In this document: piece after piece, positions 41,997 through 50,470 of the stretch
How positions within the stretch are numbered: the first letter of the stretch is position 1
Layout: every line of letters starts with the position of its first letter
Made by a program: the position numbers and the translations under genes
Assembly (NCBI GenBank): GCA_016285355.1
Contig: JAEEQP010000023.1
Location: 1 to 61,059 of the forward strand
Direction of reading: 5' to 3'
Source: Bacteroidales bacterium
Lineage (GTDB): Bacteria > Bacteroidota > Bacteroidia > Bacteroidales > F082
Length of the DNA stretch: 61,059 bases
Notes under the pieces: generated by a model
What the model was told of the DNA's origin: nothing
What the model saw: the letters and a program-made list of their open reading frames with translations, nothing else
The model's database searches: none

Positions 41997-43112
41997 ATGA
42001 TAACCATCGAAGAAGTCAAAACCAAAAAACAGCAAAAGGAGTTCATCGACTTCCCGCTGAAACTATACAAGGGCAATCCTTACTACACCCCGCCTTTGTA
42101 CATGGACGAGAAAAAAATCTTCCGTGACGATTTCGTCTACAATGACATGTGCGATTCCATTTATTTCAACGCCTACAAAGACGGCAAGATGGCGGGACGC
42201 ATCTCTGGCATCCTCCAAAAGGCCGCCAACGAGAAGACAGGCAGAAAACAAGTGCGTTTTTCGCATTTCGATGTCATTGAAGATGAGGAAGTGGCAAAGG
42301 CATTGCTCAAGACCGTTGAAGACTGGGCCGTCAGCAAGGGCATGAACGAGGTGATTGGACCTTTGGGCTACTCCGACTTGGAACGCGAGGGTCTTTTGAT
42401 CGATGGCTTCGACTATCCTGCAACCTTCGAGGAAACATACAACTATTCTTATTATCAAGCCTTTATCGAGAATTTCGGCTATCAAAAGGATGTGGACTGG
42501 ACAGGCAGCCGTTTGCGCGTGCCTAAGGATTACGATGGCGAGCTCGACAAGTTGGCGACCTTCGTAATGAAACGTTACAACCTGCACATCGGCATGGCGC
42601 GCAACACCAGTGATTTCATCAAAAAATACGCTGACGGTATTTTCGAGTTGTTGGACAAGTCCTACGAACTGCTTTACGGCACTGTGCCCTTCACTGATGG
42701 CATGAAAAAGATGATGATTGACAATTTCAAGCTCGTCATTGATGTGAAATATGCTGCCGTCATCCTCGACGAAAACGACAAGATGGTCTGCTTCGGACTG
42801 GCTTTCCCTGCCATCGCTGATGCTGTGAGACCTTCAAGCGGTCGACTTACACCTCTTACATTAATAAGGTTGCTCAAAGCCCTGAAAAAACCTAATGTCA
42901 TCGACCTTTGTCTCATTGGCGTGGAACCCGAATGGCTCAACCGAGGCGTGAGTGTCATCATCTCGGCAGAAATGATGAAGATGCTCAAAAATGTCGATTA
43001 TGCCGAAACCAACGCCAACCTTGAGGAGAACTACGCGATTCAGAACCAATGGAAACGCTTTGACGAACAGAAGATTAAACGTCGTAGATGTTATATTAAA
43101 CAATTAGATTGA
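41997..43112 (+). CDS. GNAT-fold acyltransferase-like protein
   Basis: 371 residues. It starts TKKQQKEFIDFPLKLYKGNP with YYTPPLYMDE, and continues with GRISGILQKAANEKTGRKQV, EVIGPLGYSDLEREGLLIDG and NYSYYQAFIENFGYQKDVDW. The C-terminus has LIGVEPEWLNRGVSVIISAE and YAETNANLEENYAIQNQWKR. The (V)xPEWLNRGV..I and E(T)N..N.AIQ features are those of acyl-CoA N-acyltransferases, and the whole protein matches a GTP/GNAT-type family common in Bacteroidetes. The substrate is unknown. It is just upstream of plsX. Confidence 0.7.
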   Translation: MITIEEVKTKKQQKEFIDFPLKLYKGNPYYTPPLYMDEKKIFRDDFVYNDMCDSIYFNAYKDGKMAGRISGILQKAANEKTGRKQVRFSHFDVIEDEEVAKALLKTVEDWAVSKGMNEVIGPLGYSDLEREGLLIDGFDYPATFEETYNYSYYQAFIENFGYQKDVDWTGSRLRVPKDYDGELDKLATFVMKRYNLHIGMARNTSDFIKKYADGIFELLDKSYELLYGTVPFTDGMKKMMIDNFKLVIDVKYAAVILDENDKMVCFGLAFPAIADAVRPSSGRLTPLTLIRLLKALKKPNVIDLCLIGVEPEWLNRGVSVIISAEMMKMLKNVDYAETNANLEENYAIQNQWKRFDEQKIKRRRCYIKQLD

Positions 43113-43188
43113 GCCCTGAAAGGGCGATACGATATCAACCCGATGCAAGCGCAGCGCAGCATCGGGGAACACAAACAAACGACACAAA

Positions 43189-44208
43189 ATGATCAGAATC
43201 CTGATAGACTGCTTCGGCGGCGACCACAGTCCCGAGGCCAATGTAGACGGTGCCTTAGCGGCCATGGCCAAGATGCCCGACCTGTATCTCATCCTCACCG
43301 GTGACGAGACCACCTTGCAGAACTACCTGAAAGGCAAGACCTACGATGCCTCACGCCTCGAAATCGTCCATGCCCCAGAGGTCATCGGCTGCGAGGAACG
43401 CCCCATCGATGTCATCCGCCTGAAAAAGGAAAGTTCGATGATCAAGGCCGTTCGTATGTTGCGTGACAACGACGATATCAACGCAATGGTGAGCATAGGC
43501 TCCACAGGTGCTCTCGTCGCGGCTGCATTAACGCGCATCGGTCGTGTGAAGGGTGTCATCCGTCCAGCTTTCTGCCCGATTTTACCTACTATGGATGGTG
43601 GAATCGTTGGCATTTGCGATAGTGGTGCCAATGTTGAGGTCACACCTGAGCATCTGCGGCAATTCGCCATTATGTCGAGCCTCTACATGAAATATGTCTA
43701 CAATATTGAAAATCCGCGCATTGCCTTGCTCAATGTGGGAAAAGAAGCAGAAAAAGGCGATGAAATCCGACAAAAGGCACACTTTTTGCTAAGTGAGACC
43801 CCCGAAATTCATTTTGTAGGCAACATGGAGAGCCGCGATTTGCTTTCGGGCAATTACGATGTGGTGGTTTGCGACGGTTTCTCGGGCAATGTGTTGGTGA
43901 AAACGACGGAAGGAACCGCCCTTGAGCTGTTGAAGAAGTTGAAGAAGGACATCTATTCGAGGCCTATATATAAATTAGGTGCATTGCTGATGAAGCGGAT
44001 GTTTATGGAGGAGAAGGAGTTCATGAACTATCAGAACTACGGAGGCAGCGTCATGCTCGGCACATCGAAGACAGTAGTGAAAGGCCACGGATCCAGCAAG
44101 GCCACGGCATTGGAGAAATGCATTGAGCAAGCCTATAAGATGGAAGTCAGTTCGTTGTCATCCAAGATGGAAGAGATTATTATGAAGTATGAACATTATG
44201 AATATTGA
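43189..44208 (+). CDS. plsX: Phosphate acyltransferase PlsX
   Basis: 339 residues. PlsX features: DCFGGDHSPEANVDGALAAM, DVIRLKKESSMIKAVRMLRD, SIGSTGALVAAALTRIGR, CDSGANVEVTPEHL, VVCDGFSGNVLVKTTEG and GHGSSKATALEKCIEQA. It converts acyl-ACP to acyl-phosphate for PlsY, the first steps of phospholipid synthesis, and can run in reverse with FakA product. The ACP gene follows after a heptad repeat. Confidence 0.95.
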   Translation: MIRILIDCFGGDHSPEANVDGALAAMAKMPDLYLILTGDETTLQNYLKGKTYDASRLEIVHAPEVIGCEERPIDVIRLKKESSMIKAVRMLRDNDDINAMVSIGSTGALVAAALTRIGRVKGVIRPAFCPILPTMDGGIVGICDSGANVEVTPEHLRQFAIMSSLYMKYVYNIENPRIALLNVGKEAEKGDEIRQKAHFLLSETPEIHFVGNMESRDLLSGNYDVVVCDGFSGNVLVKTTEGTALELLKKLKKDIYSRPIYKLGALLMKRMFMEEKEFMNYQNYGGSVMLGTSKTVVKGHGSSKATALEKCIEQAYKMEVSSLSSKMEEIIMKYEHYEY

Positions 44209-44310
44209 ATGCTGAATGCTGAATGCGGAATGTTGAATGTTGAATGTTGAATGCGGAATGATGAATGTTGAATGAGGAATTTTAAATCTTTGAATATTAA
44301 ATCTTTAAAT
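44206..44310. repeat. Period-7 intergenic element (locus C), longest tract
   Basis: Fifteen heptads in unbroken 7-bp register, beginning inside the plsX stop codon. Units are tgaatgc (three), ggaatgt, tgaatgt (two), tgaatgc, ggaatga, tgaatgt, tgaatga and ggaattt. Then come taaatct, ttgaata, ttaaatc and tttaaat. It lies between plsX and the ACP start at 44318. Confidence 0.85.
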
Positions 44311-44317
44311 TAAGTAT

Positions 44318-44545
44318 ATGTACGAAGTAGTAAAAACCACCCTTGCGCGTCAGTTGCGCATTGACCCGGAGCGGGTCACACTCGATGCTCAAATCAAGAA
44401 AGACCTCGGTGCCGATTCCGTCGACATCCTTCAGTTGCTCATGCGTCTTGAAGACGACTATGGCATCACCATCCCTGACCAGGCCTTGGCCAAATTTGAA
44501 ACCGTCAACGATGTAGTCACCTATTTAGACAACTTAAAGAAATGA
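44318..44545 (+). CDS. acpP: Acyl carrier protein
   Basis: 75 residues, four-helix ACP. The phosphopantetheine attachment Ser34 is in LGADSVDILQLL (DSV instead of the usual DSL). Other parts: LRIDPERVTLDAQI, LMRLEDDYGITIPDQ, TVNDVVTYL. It carries acyl chains for fatty-acid and phospholipid synthesis. The stop overlaps the start of a LolA-like gene (ATGA). ACP plus LolA-like pairs also occur in aryl polyene clusters, but no such enzymes are nearby. Confidence 0.9.
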   Translation: MYEVVKTTLARQLRIDPERVTLDAQIKKDLGADSVDILQLLMRLEDDYGITIPDQALAKFETVNDVVTYLDNLKK

Positions 44546-45060
44546 AGCATATTACATTGATTCTCATTGCAATGCTGTTTTCTGTGACAGCCTTTGCACA
44601 AAAGACTTACGACACCGATTTCACCCAGACCAAATTGATGAAAGTTTCGGGCAAAACCACCAATAAAGTCGGTCATCTCATTTTTGACGGCAATGACCAA
44701 CTCAGCATGATTTATTCGGAGCCTGAAGGTGAATACTTCAAGATTGAGGGCAACATGGTGAAAATCAACATGGACGGCAAAAAAGCTGACCTTGATGCCG
44801 AAAAGGTGAAGATGGTCGGACTGCAACGCGCCACTTTACTGAACTGTTTGGCAGGTAATTGGGAACAGGCTGCCGTCGACAACAACGCCGAATTGACTGT
44901 TAACGAGGAAAAAGGACTGAAAACCATTTCTATCGTTGCCAACGGCAAAGTGCCGAAGGGTGGTTACAAATCGGTCGTGCTGACTTACCGCGGCGACACC
45001 ATGATTAAAATGATTCTTGAGGAAGCCATCGGCATCATCAATACCTACGAGATAGAGTAA
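44542..45060 (+). CDS. LolA-like outer-membrane lipoprotein carrier
   Basis: 172 residues, signal peptide LILIAMLFSVTAFAQ. The body has the LolA beta-sheet pattern: DTDFTQTKLMKVSGKTTNKV, GHLIFDGNDQLSMIYSEPEG and KGLKTISIVANGK. It should act in the periplasm as a carrier of lipoproteins or other acyl compounds. It overlaps acpP by 4 bases, so the two may share a task. Confidence 0.75.
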   Translation: MKHITLILIAMLFSVTAFAQKTYDTDFTQTKLMKVSGKTTNKVGHLIFDGNDQLSMIYSEPEGEYFKIEGNMVKINMDGKKADLDAEKVKMVGLQRATLLNCLAGNWEQAAVDNNAELTVNEEKGLKTISIVANGKVPKGGYKSVVLTYRGDTMIKMILEEAIGIINTYEIE

Positions 45061-45063
45061 TTG

Positions 45064-45092
45064 TTGCGGCAACGGAATAATTGCTATCTTTG
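45064..45092 (+). promoter_or_regulatory. Promoter for the sialidase gene
   Basis: TTG at 45064-45066 and TATCTTTG at 45085-45092 with 18-base spacing, 27 bases before the ATG at 45120. Confidence 0.6.
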
Positions 45093-45119
45093 CGGTCTAA
45101 ACTATTAAACAAGAATAAA

Positions 45120-47663
45120 ATGAAAGCAAGACTTACACTATTGATTCTTGTGATGACCGCGACGGTAGCATTTGCACAGCCTTCGCACTTCATCACCTTC
45201 AACGGCACTGACCAATATATGGTCATCCCGCATCACGAAGACTTCAACATCGCTGCTGACGAGAGCTTCACCCTCACAGGATGGGTGAGAAATGAGACCT
45301 ACACAGAATATCCACGTTATGTTGCCAAACGCGACATGGCGGTGCAAGGCGCAGGTAGTGAACGCACTGGCTATGAGTTCTTTGGAACGGCTAATGCAGG
45401 GCAATCGTTAGGACTTAACACACCTACTTCCACCACTGGACACGCTCTGTCGGTCTACACAGGGGTGACGGTGCCCGCTGGCGAGTGGATGCATTTTTCG
45501 CTCGTCGTGAACCGCACCAACAACGAGATTCGCATTTATCATAATGGTCAGACCAATAACAGTTGGGCGGCAGCGGTGAACGACTGGGCCGTCACCAACA
45601 CGCATGATGTCTTCATCGGTGCTGGCAACAATGGCGGTGCGCCTGCTTATTATTGTAATGGTTCTTTCGGCAACGTGCGTTTCTACAGCATGGCCCTGAG
45701 TGCTGAGGAGATGGCTGTCGACTTGAATAACAGCGTCATAGATGACCTTTCCACGACTATGAAGGAGCATCTAATTGCCGCCTACGATTTCTCCACGGCC
45801 AACATCAACAACAATCAATTGGCCGACCTCTCGGGTTATGGCCATGACGGTCAGATGATGAATTTCAGCTTTGGCGATGCCGAAATTCTGAATGTCACCT
45901 TGACCCAAGATACCCGCAAGACAGGCCGTGGCAACCAAAACGATGTTCTGCTCAAAGCCGCAGTCAGTTTTGGCGGCGACAATGCTGTGGTCGACTTGCA
46001 GTCGATAGTGCTGAATCTTGAAGGGACAACGAATTTGAATGATATTGAAGAAGTTAAAGTGTATTCCACTGGTATTGTCAATAGTTTCGATGAGCGCCAT
46101 CCTCAAAATGCCACCTTGCTTGGAAGCGTCGACCCTGCTTCGGGTGACTTGACTTGCAACCTTGAAGGCAACCTCGTTTCAGGTACCAATTACCTTTGGA
46201 TTGTGGCACGTATGGCCGACAACGCCACCGAAGGCAACGTGATTGATGCATCCTTGAAATCGATTACGACCGCTGAAGAGACCTACGAACTCGCCAATCC
46301 ATCACCGACAGGCAACCGTGAAATCATCCTTGCCCATACCTTGTTGTTGCAACCAGGCGACTACAACTCGACCAATTACCGCATCCCCGCTGTCATCACG
46401 GCAAAGGACGGAAGCATTGTGGCGGTCACTGACAAGCGCAAGTACAACGAAGGCGACCTGCCGCAAGACATTGACATTGTGTGCAACCGCAGCACTGACG
46501 GCGGTCACACTTGGAGCGAGCCTTACACCATTGCCTTGGGCACAGGGGTCAATCATGGCTTTGGTGACTGCGCTTTGGCTTGGAGTAACGACGACAACGG
46601 CCTCATTGCAGGCTTTGTGGGCGGTCCCGGACTTTGGAACTCTACTCCTTCAAATCCCATTCGCACTTATATCTCAAGGAGTTACGACAACGGTCAGACT
46701 TGGACGGAACGTGAAGACATCACCGATTTCATCTTTGGCGACAACTGCATTGTCCCCGAGCAGCGTACTTGGAGGGCTTCCTTCTTTGGCTCAGGCAACG
46801 GACTGCGTACTTCCACAGGTCGCATCATGTTTGTGGCGGCCATTCGCGAGACTACGGCACAGGTGCTTTACAACCACGCTGTCTATTCTGATGATAACGG
46901 ACAGACTTGGCATGTGTCGGGCCGTGCTTCCTCTTCGGGCGACGAAGCTAAGGTCACGGAACTGGTTGACGGCCGCATTTTGATGAGCATCCGCCATGCC
47001 GGCAACCGTTGGTACAACATTTCCGAGGACGGTGGCGAGACATGGCAACCCACCACTTCGACTTGGTACGACATCACCGCGCCGGCCTGCAATGGTGATA
47101 TGATTCGTTACACCTCTGAGAATCAGGGATACAATAAGAACCGTTTGCTGCATTCGGTGCCTTACGGAAGCAACCGCGAAAAGGTTACAGTTTATGTCAG
47201 TTACGACGAGGGCGAGACCTGGCCTGTGAGCAAGTGCATCGTGCCTTACAGTTCGGCCTATTCTTCGCTCTGCATCCTGCCTGACGGCACCATCGGACTT
47301 TATGTCGAGGAAGCTTACGCAGGTGCTTCGGGTTATTCGACCGTTTTCTACAACTTTAGCCTTGAATGGCTCACCGATGGAGAGGATACGTTTGAACCGA
47401 ATGGAGTAACTGAAAATCAGCTTTTTTTGGATGCGTTGATGGTTTATCCATCGCCAGCTTCTTCTTCCGTTACCATTGAAACGGATGGCCTTGTGGCAAT
47501 CAACATTCTCAATGGAATGGGGCAGTTTGTCAAGTCGGTGACGGTTGATGGTAAATCGCAAATTGAAGTCGATGTGGCTGGTTTTGCTTCTGGAATCTAC
47601 TTCGTTGAGGGCGTAGAAGTCGATGGAAGTAGAAAAATTGGCAAGTTGATTGTTGCGGATTGA
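45120..47663 (+). CDS. T9SS-exported exo-alpha-sialidase
   Basis: 847 residues from ATG 45120, which gives the signal peptide LLILVMTATVAFAQ. A LamG/concanavalin-like domain covers residues about 24-215 (HFITFNGTDQYMVIPHHEDF, AYYCNGSFGNVRFYSMALS). A sialidase-associated N-terminal beta domain follows. The catalytic propeller starts at the RIP motif (NYRIPAVITAKDG). Five Asp boxes are seen: STDGGHTW, SYDNGQTW, SDDNGQTW, SEDGGETW and SYDEGETW. The C-terminus is a T9SS domain (VYPSPASSSVTIE, then GIYFVEGVE). It should release sialic acid from mucin or host glycans at the cell surface. Confidence 0.88.
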   Translation: MKARLTLLILVMTATVAFAQPSHFITFNGTDQYMVIPHHEDFNIAADESFTLTGWVRNETYTEYPRYVAKRDMAVQGAGSERTGYEFFGTANAGQSLGLNTPTSTTGHALSVYTGVTVPAGEWMHFSLVVNRTNNEIRIYHNGQTNNSWAAAVNDWAVTNTHDVFIGAGNNGGAPAYYCNGSFGNVRFYSMALSAEEMAVDLNNSVIDDLSTTMKEHLIAAYDFSTANINNNQLADLSGYGHDGQMMNFSFGDAEILNVTLTQDTRKTGRGNQNDVLLKAAVSFGGDNAVVDLQSIVLNLEGTTNLNDIEEVKVYSTGIVNSFDERHPQNATLLGSVDPASGDLTCNLEGNLVSGTNYLWIVARMADNATEGNVIDASLKSITTAEETYELANPSPTGNREIILAHTLLLQPGDYNSTNYRIPAVITAKDGSIVAVTDKRKYNEGDLPQDIDIVCNRSTDGGHTWSEPYTIALGTGVNHGFGDCALAWSNDDNGLIAGFVGGPGLWNSTPSNPIRTYISRSYDNGQTWTEREDITDFIFGDNCIVPEQRTWRASFFGSGNGLRTSTGRIMFVAAIRETTAQVLYNHAVYSDDNGQTWHVSGRASSSGDEAKVTELVDGRILMSIRHAGNRWYNISEDGGETWQPTTSTWYDITAPACNGDMIRYTSENQGYNKNRLLHSVPYGSNREKVTVYVSYDEGETWPVSKCIVPYSSAYSSLCILPDGTIGLYVEEAYAGASGYSTVFYNFSLEWLTDGEDTFEPNGVTENQLFLDALMVYPSPASSSVTIETDGLVAINILNGMGQFVKSVTVDGKSQIEVDVAGFASGIYFVEGVEVDGSRKIGKLIVAD

Positions 47664-47692
47664 CGGATTTCTTTTATCTTTGCAACGTTATA
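47660..47692 (+). promoter_or_regulatory. Promoter for the radical SAM/lipoprotein operon
   Basis: TTG at 47660-47662 overlaps the sialidase stop. TATCTTTG at 47685-47692 follows with 22-base spacing, 13 bases before ATG 47705. Confidence 0.55.
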
Positions 47693-47704
47693 ACACTGAA
47701 AAAA

Positions 47705-48160
47705 ATGAAAAAAGTAGTTCGAACGGTTTGGATTGGTGCCTTGACGGGCTTGGCTTTCTTGGCCGCCTGCTGCTCTACAAAAGGTTTGTCAAAGGCGGAG
47801 CGGAAGCAACTCATCAAGGAACGCGATTCTATTCAAGACATTTTGACCCGTCGCGAGGGAGAGACGGTATATGGCACACCTCAAATCATGGCCGAAAGAG
47901 CCGTTGAGACTTATCGTCTGCGGAATCAGCTTGATTCCATCAATTTCAAATTGGGCGAGGATGTGGATTTGGAAAAGAGTGCCCGCCGTCTGGCTTTGCA
48001 GGAGCGCATCGCTGAGCTTCAGGCCGCTATTGAACGTCGTGAAGGGGCCTGCGTTTACGGTTCGCCCGAAATCATCCAAGAATATGGACAGGAAACTGAG
48101 CGCATGAGGGATGAACTTAAGGCAGTCAAAAAGGAACTGAGAGAGCTGAACAAGGAATAA
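47705..48160 (+). CDS. Lipoprotein with two YG[ST]P motifs, radical SAM partner 1
   Basis: 151 residues from ATG 47705. The first 22 residues are a lipoprotein signal (ALTGLAFLAAC, lipid on Cys 22). The rest is charged and helical, with two copies of one motif: REGETVYGTPQIMAERAVET and REGACVYGSPEIIQEYGQET. These are separated by a coiled-coil-like stretch. The next gene is a paralogue with an almost identical signal peptide. Both precede a radical SAM enzyme. I recall YGTP-type motifs in radical-SAM-associated lipoproteins of Bacteroidetes, so the motif may be the modification site. Confidence 0.75.
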   Translation: MKKVVRTVWIGALTGLAFLAACCSTKGLSKAERKQLIKERDSIQDILTRREGETVYGTPQIMAERAVETYRLRNQLDSINFKLGEDVDLEKSARRLALQERIAELQAAIERREGACVYGSPEIIQEYGQETERMRDELKAVKKELRELNKE

Positions 48161-48165
48161 TCTCC

Positions 48166-48735
48166 ATGAAAAAGGTAGTTCGTTCAGTTTGGATTGGTGC
48201 CTTGACAGGACTGGCATTTTTGGCGGCTTGTATTTCTCAAAATGGTTTGACTCGTGCCCAACGGCGCCACCTGACCAAAGAGAGGGATGCACTTGTTGAG
48301 AGAATTGACCAACTTGAGAGTATGATGGTTGAGGGTACTGTTGACTATGGCTTGTTGGAAACAGAAATTTCGTGTTATTATGAACTTGCCTACATTAATA
48401 GGCAATTGAATGGGGTTGAAGACACTGTTTCCCTTAAAAAATGGAGAGAAATCTATGACATTATTTGGGATCGGCCTATTCCTGTACTCTATGGTAGTCC
48501 ATCAACCGATAGTTTATCAACTGAATCGGAGGTTATAATAATAGACGAAAAATACCAACGTCGCCTTGAACTCGAACGGAAATTGAATGCCATTAATGAG
48601 ACCCTTAATGGGCGTGAGGGAGCGACTCTATACGGCTCACCCGAGTTTATACAGAGCTATGATGAGGAAACACGCCGTATCAAGCAGGAAGCAAAGCAAA
48701 TCCAGCAGCAGCTGAAGGACTTGGACAATGACTGA
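48166..48735 (+). CDS. Lipoprotein with two YGSP motifs, radical SAM partner 2
   Basis: 189 residues, 5 bases after the previous stop. The signal peptide differs from its paralogue by a single residue in the first 22 (lipid on Cys 22). It has two YGSP motifs, RPIPVLYGSPSTDSLSTES and REGATLYGSPEFIQSYDEET. The region between is longer than in the paralogue and contains GTVDYGLLETEISCYYEL. It overlaps the radical SAM gene by 8 bases, indicating translational coupling. Tandem duplication of a substrate-like lipoprotein is the simplest reading. Confidence 0.75.
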   Translation: MKKVVRSVWIGALTGLAFLAACISQNGLTRAQRRHLTKERDALVERIDQLESMMVEGTVDYGLLETEISCYYELAYINRQLNGVEDTVSLKKWREIYDIIWDRPIPVLYGSPSTDSLSTESEVIIIDEKYQRRLELERKLNAINETLNGREGATLYGSPEFIQSYDEETRRIKQEAKQIQQQLKDLDND

Positions 48736-49804
48736 GCGTTTAGGCTTTTATAAAAAGGTGATGCTCGAACTCAATCACGCTGTGCTGCAAAAGCGGATTG
48801 AGGAACACGAACTTCATCAACTTTTTTGGGAGTGCACCCTGCGCTGCAACCTCAATTGTAGGCATTGTGGCTCCGATTGCCGTATGCTCTCCGAAAAAGA
48901 TGATATGCCCCTTGAAGACTTTTTGAAGGTCCTCGACGAGGTGCGTGCCCACCAAGACCCCGCCAAGGTGATGGTCATCACTACTGGTGGAGAGCCAACG
49001 ATGCGTAACGACTTGGCGCATTGCGGCGAGGAAATCACCAAGCGCGGTTTCGTGTGGGGCATGGTGTGCAATGGTATGTTGCTTTCACCAGAGAAACTTG
49101 ATGAGTTTGTCAAGGCAGGCTTGAAGTCGTTGGCGGTCAGTTTCGATGGCTTCGAGGACGACCACAATTGGATGCGTGGCAATCCCATGAGTTACAAGAA
49201 CGTGTTGCGTGCCGTGGAAGCCATGAAGCAGCATCCAGGTCTTACATGGGATGTTATTACTTGCGTCAACCAACGCACCATCAAATACTTGCCCGAGTTT
49301 CGTGATTTCCTGATTTCGTTGGGCATCAAGCGTTGGAGGTTGTTTACGGTGTTTCCTTCGGGACGCGCTGCCAACGACCCTGATTTGAGGTTGTCCAACG
49401 AGCAGTTTGTGGAGATGATGGAGTTTATCAAGACGACACGCTTGCAGGGCAAAATCCGTGCGGATTATGGTTGTGATGGTTTCCTCGGCCAATATGAAGG
49501 CGAGGTACGCAACCATTATTATTCGTGTAGCGCGGGCATCAATGTTGCCTCGGTATTAGCCGACGGCTCCATTTCGGGCTGTCTCAGCATCCGCAGTGAC
49601 TATCATCAGGGCAACATCTACAAGGACAGCTTTTGGGACGTATGGCAGAACAAGTTCCAAGTCTACCGCGACCGCAAGTGGATGAAGACCGACCAATGTG
49701 CCAAATGCAAGATGTGGCGGTATTGTCAGGGTAATGGAATGCATCTGCGCGATGGCGACGGCAAATTGCAATTGTGTCAATATAAAATGATTGCTAATGA
49801 ATAG
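48728..49804 (+). CDS. Radical SAM/SPASM enzyme of an rSAM/lipoprotein system
   Basis: 358 residues. The radical SAM 4Fe-4S motif is Cys40-x3-Cys44-x2-Cys47 in ECTLRCNLNCRHCGSDC, with GGEPTMR and an ADYGCDGFLGQYEGEV stretch. The C-terminal SPASM region has CSAGINVASVLADGSISGC and CAKCKMWRYCQGNG...C for extra clusters. The start MTERLGFYKKV and QLFWECTLRCNL resemble the Bacteroidetes family I remember as 'radical SAM enzyme, rSAM/lipoprotein system'. It should modify a peptide or protein, most likely one or both upstream lipoproteins. Downstream is palindromic repeat copy 3. Confidence 0.85.
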   Translation: MTERLGFYKKVMLELNHAVLQKRIEEHELHQLFWECTLRCNLNCRHCGSDCRMLSEKDDMPLEDFLKVLDEVRAHQDPAKVMVITTGGEPTMRNDLAHCGEEITKRGFVWGMVCNGMLLSPEKLDEFVKAGLKSLAVSFDGFEDDHNWMRGNPMSYKNVLRAVEAMKQHPGLTWDVITCVNQRTIKYLPEFRDFLISLGIKRWRLFTVFPSGRAANDPDLRLSNEQFVEMMEFIKTTRLQGKIRADYGCDGFLGQYEGEVRNHYYSCSAGINVASVLADGSISGCLSIRSDYHQGNIYKDSFWDVWQNKFQVYRDRKWMKTDQCAKCKMWRYCQGNGMHLRDGDGKLQLCQYKMIANE

Positions 49805-49807
49805 CAG

Positions 49808-49937
49808 AGTTTCCCCTTCGGGGAATGGAGCTATAATACAAAGTAACACGCGGCGGCAGGTAGAGCCTACGAATTAAAAAATTTACAGGCCGCCGCAATA
49901 AAAAAACAAACATTCTCCATTCCCCGAAGGGGAAACT
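49808..49937. repeat. Nested palindromic repeat element, copy 3 of 3 (best preserved)
   Basis: 130 bases with perfect 23-bp terminal inverted repeats, AGTTTCCCCTTCGGGGAATG plus GAG and its complement. Each arm is itself a hairpin (TTCCCC TTC GGGGAA). An inner GCGGCGG / CCGCCGC pair encloses about 30 AT-rich bases. It begins 4 bases after the radical SAM stop and ends 18 bases before aroK. Confidence 0.85.
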
Positions 49938-49954
49938 GAAACGTTGAAATAGAT

Positions 49955-50470
49955 ATGAACAGAATCTACATCGTCGGTTACATGGGCGCGGGCAAGACTA
50001 CCGCAGCGCGTCGCCTCGCCCAGCGTTTAGGTTGGGAGGTGGCCGACACCGATGATTTGTTCGAAGAGAAATACAAGATTTCTGTCTGCGATTTCTTCAA
50101 CAAATACGATGAACCGCTCTACCGCAAATTGGAATCCGAGGTGTTGAAGGAAACGGAAAGCCTTGAAAACGTGGTGGTTTCGACAGGTGGAGGAACGGCC
50201 TGCTATTTCGACAATATGGAATGGATGAACCAGCATGGCCTGACCGTTTTCTTGCGCATCAGCGAGAAGGCTGTCATTGATCGGCTACTCCATGCCAAGC
50301 GGAAACGCCCTTTGGCCGAGGGAAAGAGCGAAGCGGAACTGACCGAATTTGTGAATCAGCATTACACCGCTCGTCTGCCTTTCTATGAACAGGCTAAAAT
50401 TACCGTGAAAGCCGAAAACCTCGATTTGGAAAACCTAATAAAATTAATTGAAAATGAAAAAGATAAGTAG
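49955..50470 (+). CDS. aroK: Shikimate kinase
   Basis: 171 residues. P-loop GYMGAGKTT (residues 8-16), the shikimate-binding DTDDLF, GGG in STGGGTACYF, and the lid arginine in KRKRPLAEG. Typical length. It phosphorylates shikimate in aromatic amino acid synthesis. The 3' end overlaps the next gene by 17 bases. Confidence 0.95.
   Translation: MNRIYIVGYMGAGKTTAARRLAQRLGWEVADTDDLFEEKYKISVCDFFNKYDEPLYRKLESEVLKETESLENVVVSTGGGTACYFDNMEWMNQHGLTVFLRISEKAVIDRLLHAKRKRPLAEGKSEAELTEFVNQHYTARLPFYEQAKITVKAENLDLENLIKLIENEKDK

Noticed and set aside
43113..43188. Palindrome-like GATGCAAGCGCAGCGCAGCATC before plsX
   Set aside because: A short GATGC..GCATC dispersed repeat may be present, but there is no second copy in the window and no clear regulatory context.
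44206..44310. CRISPR-like repeat array
   Set aside because: The unit is 7 bases without spacers; it is a period-7 tandem tract.
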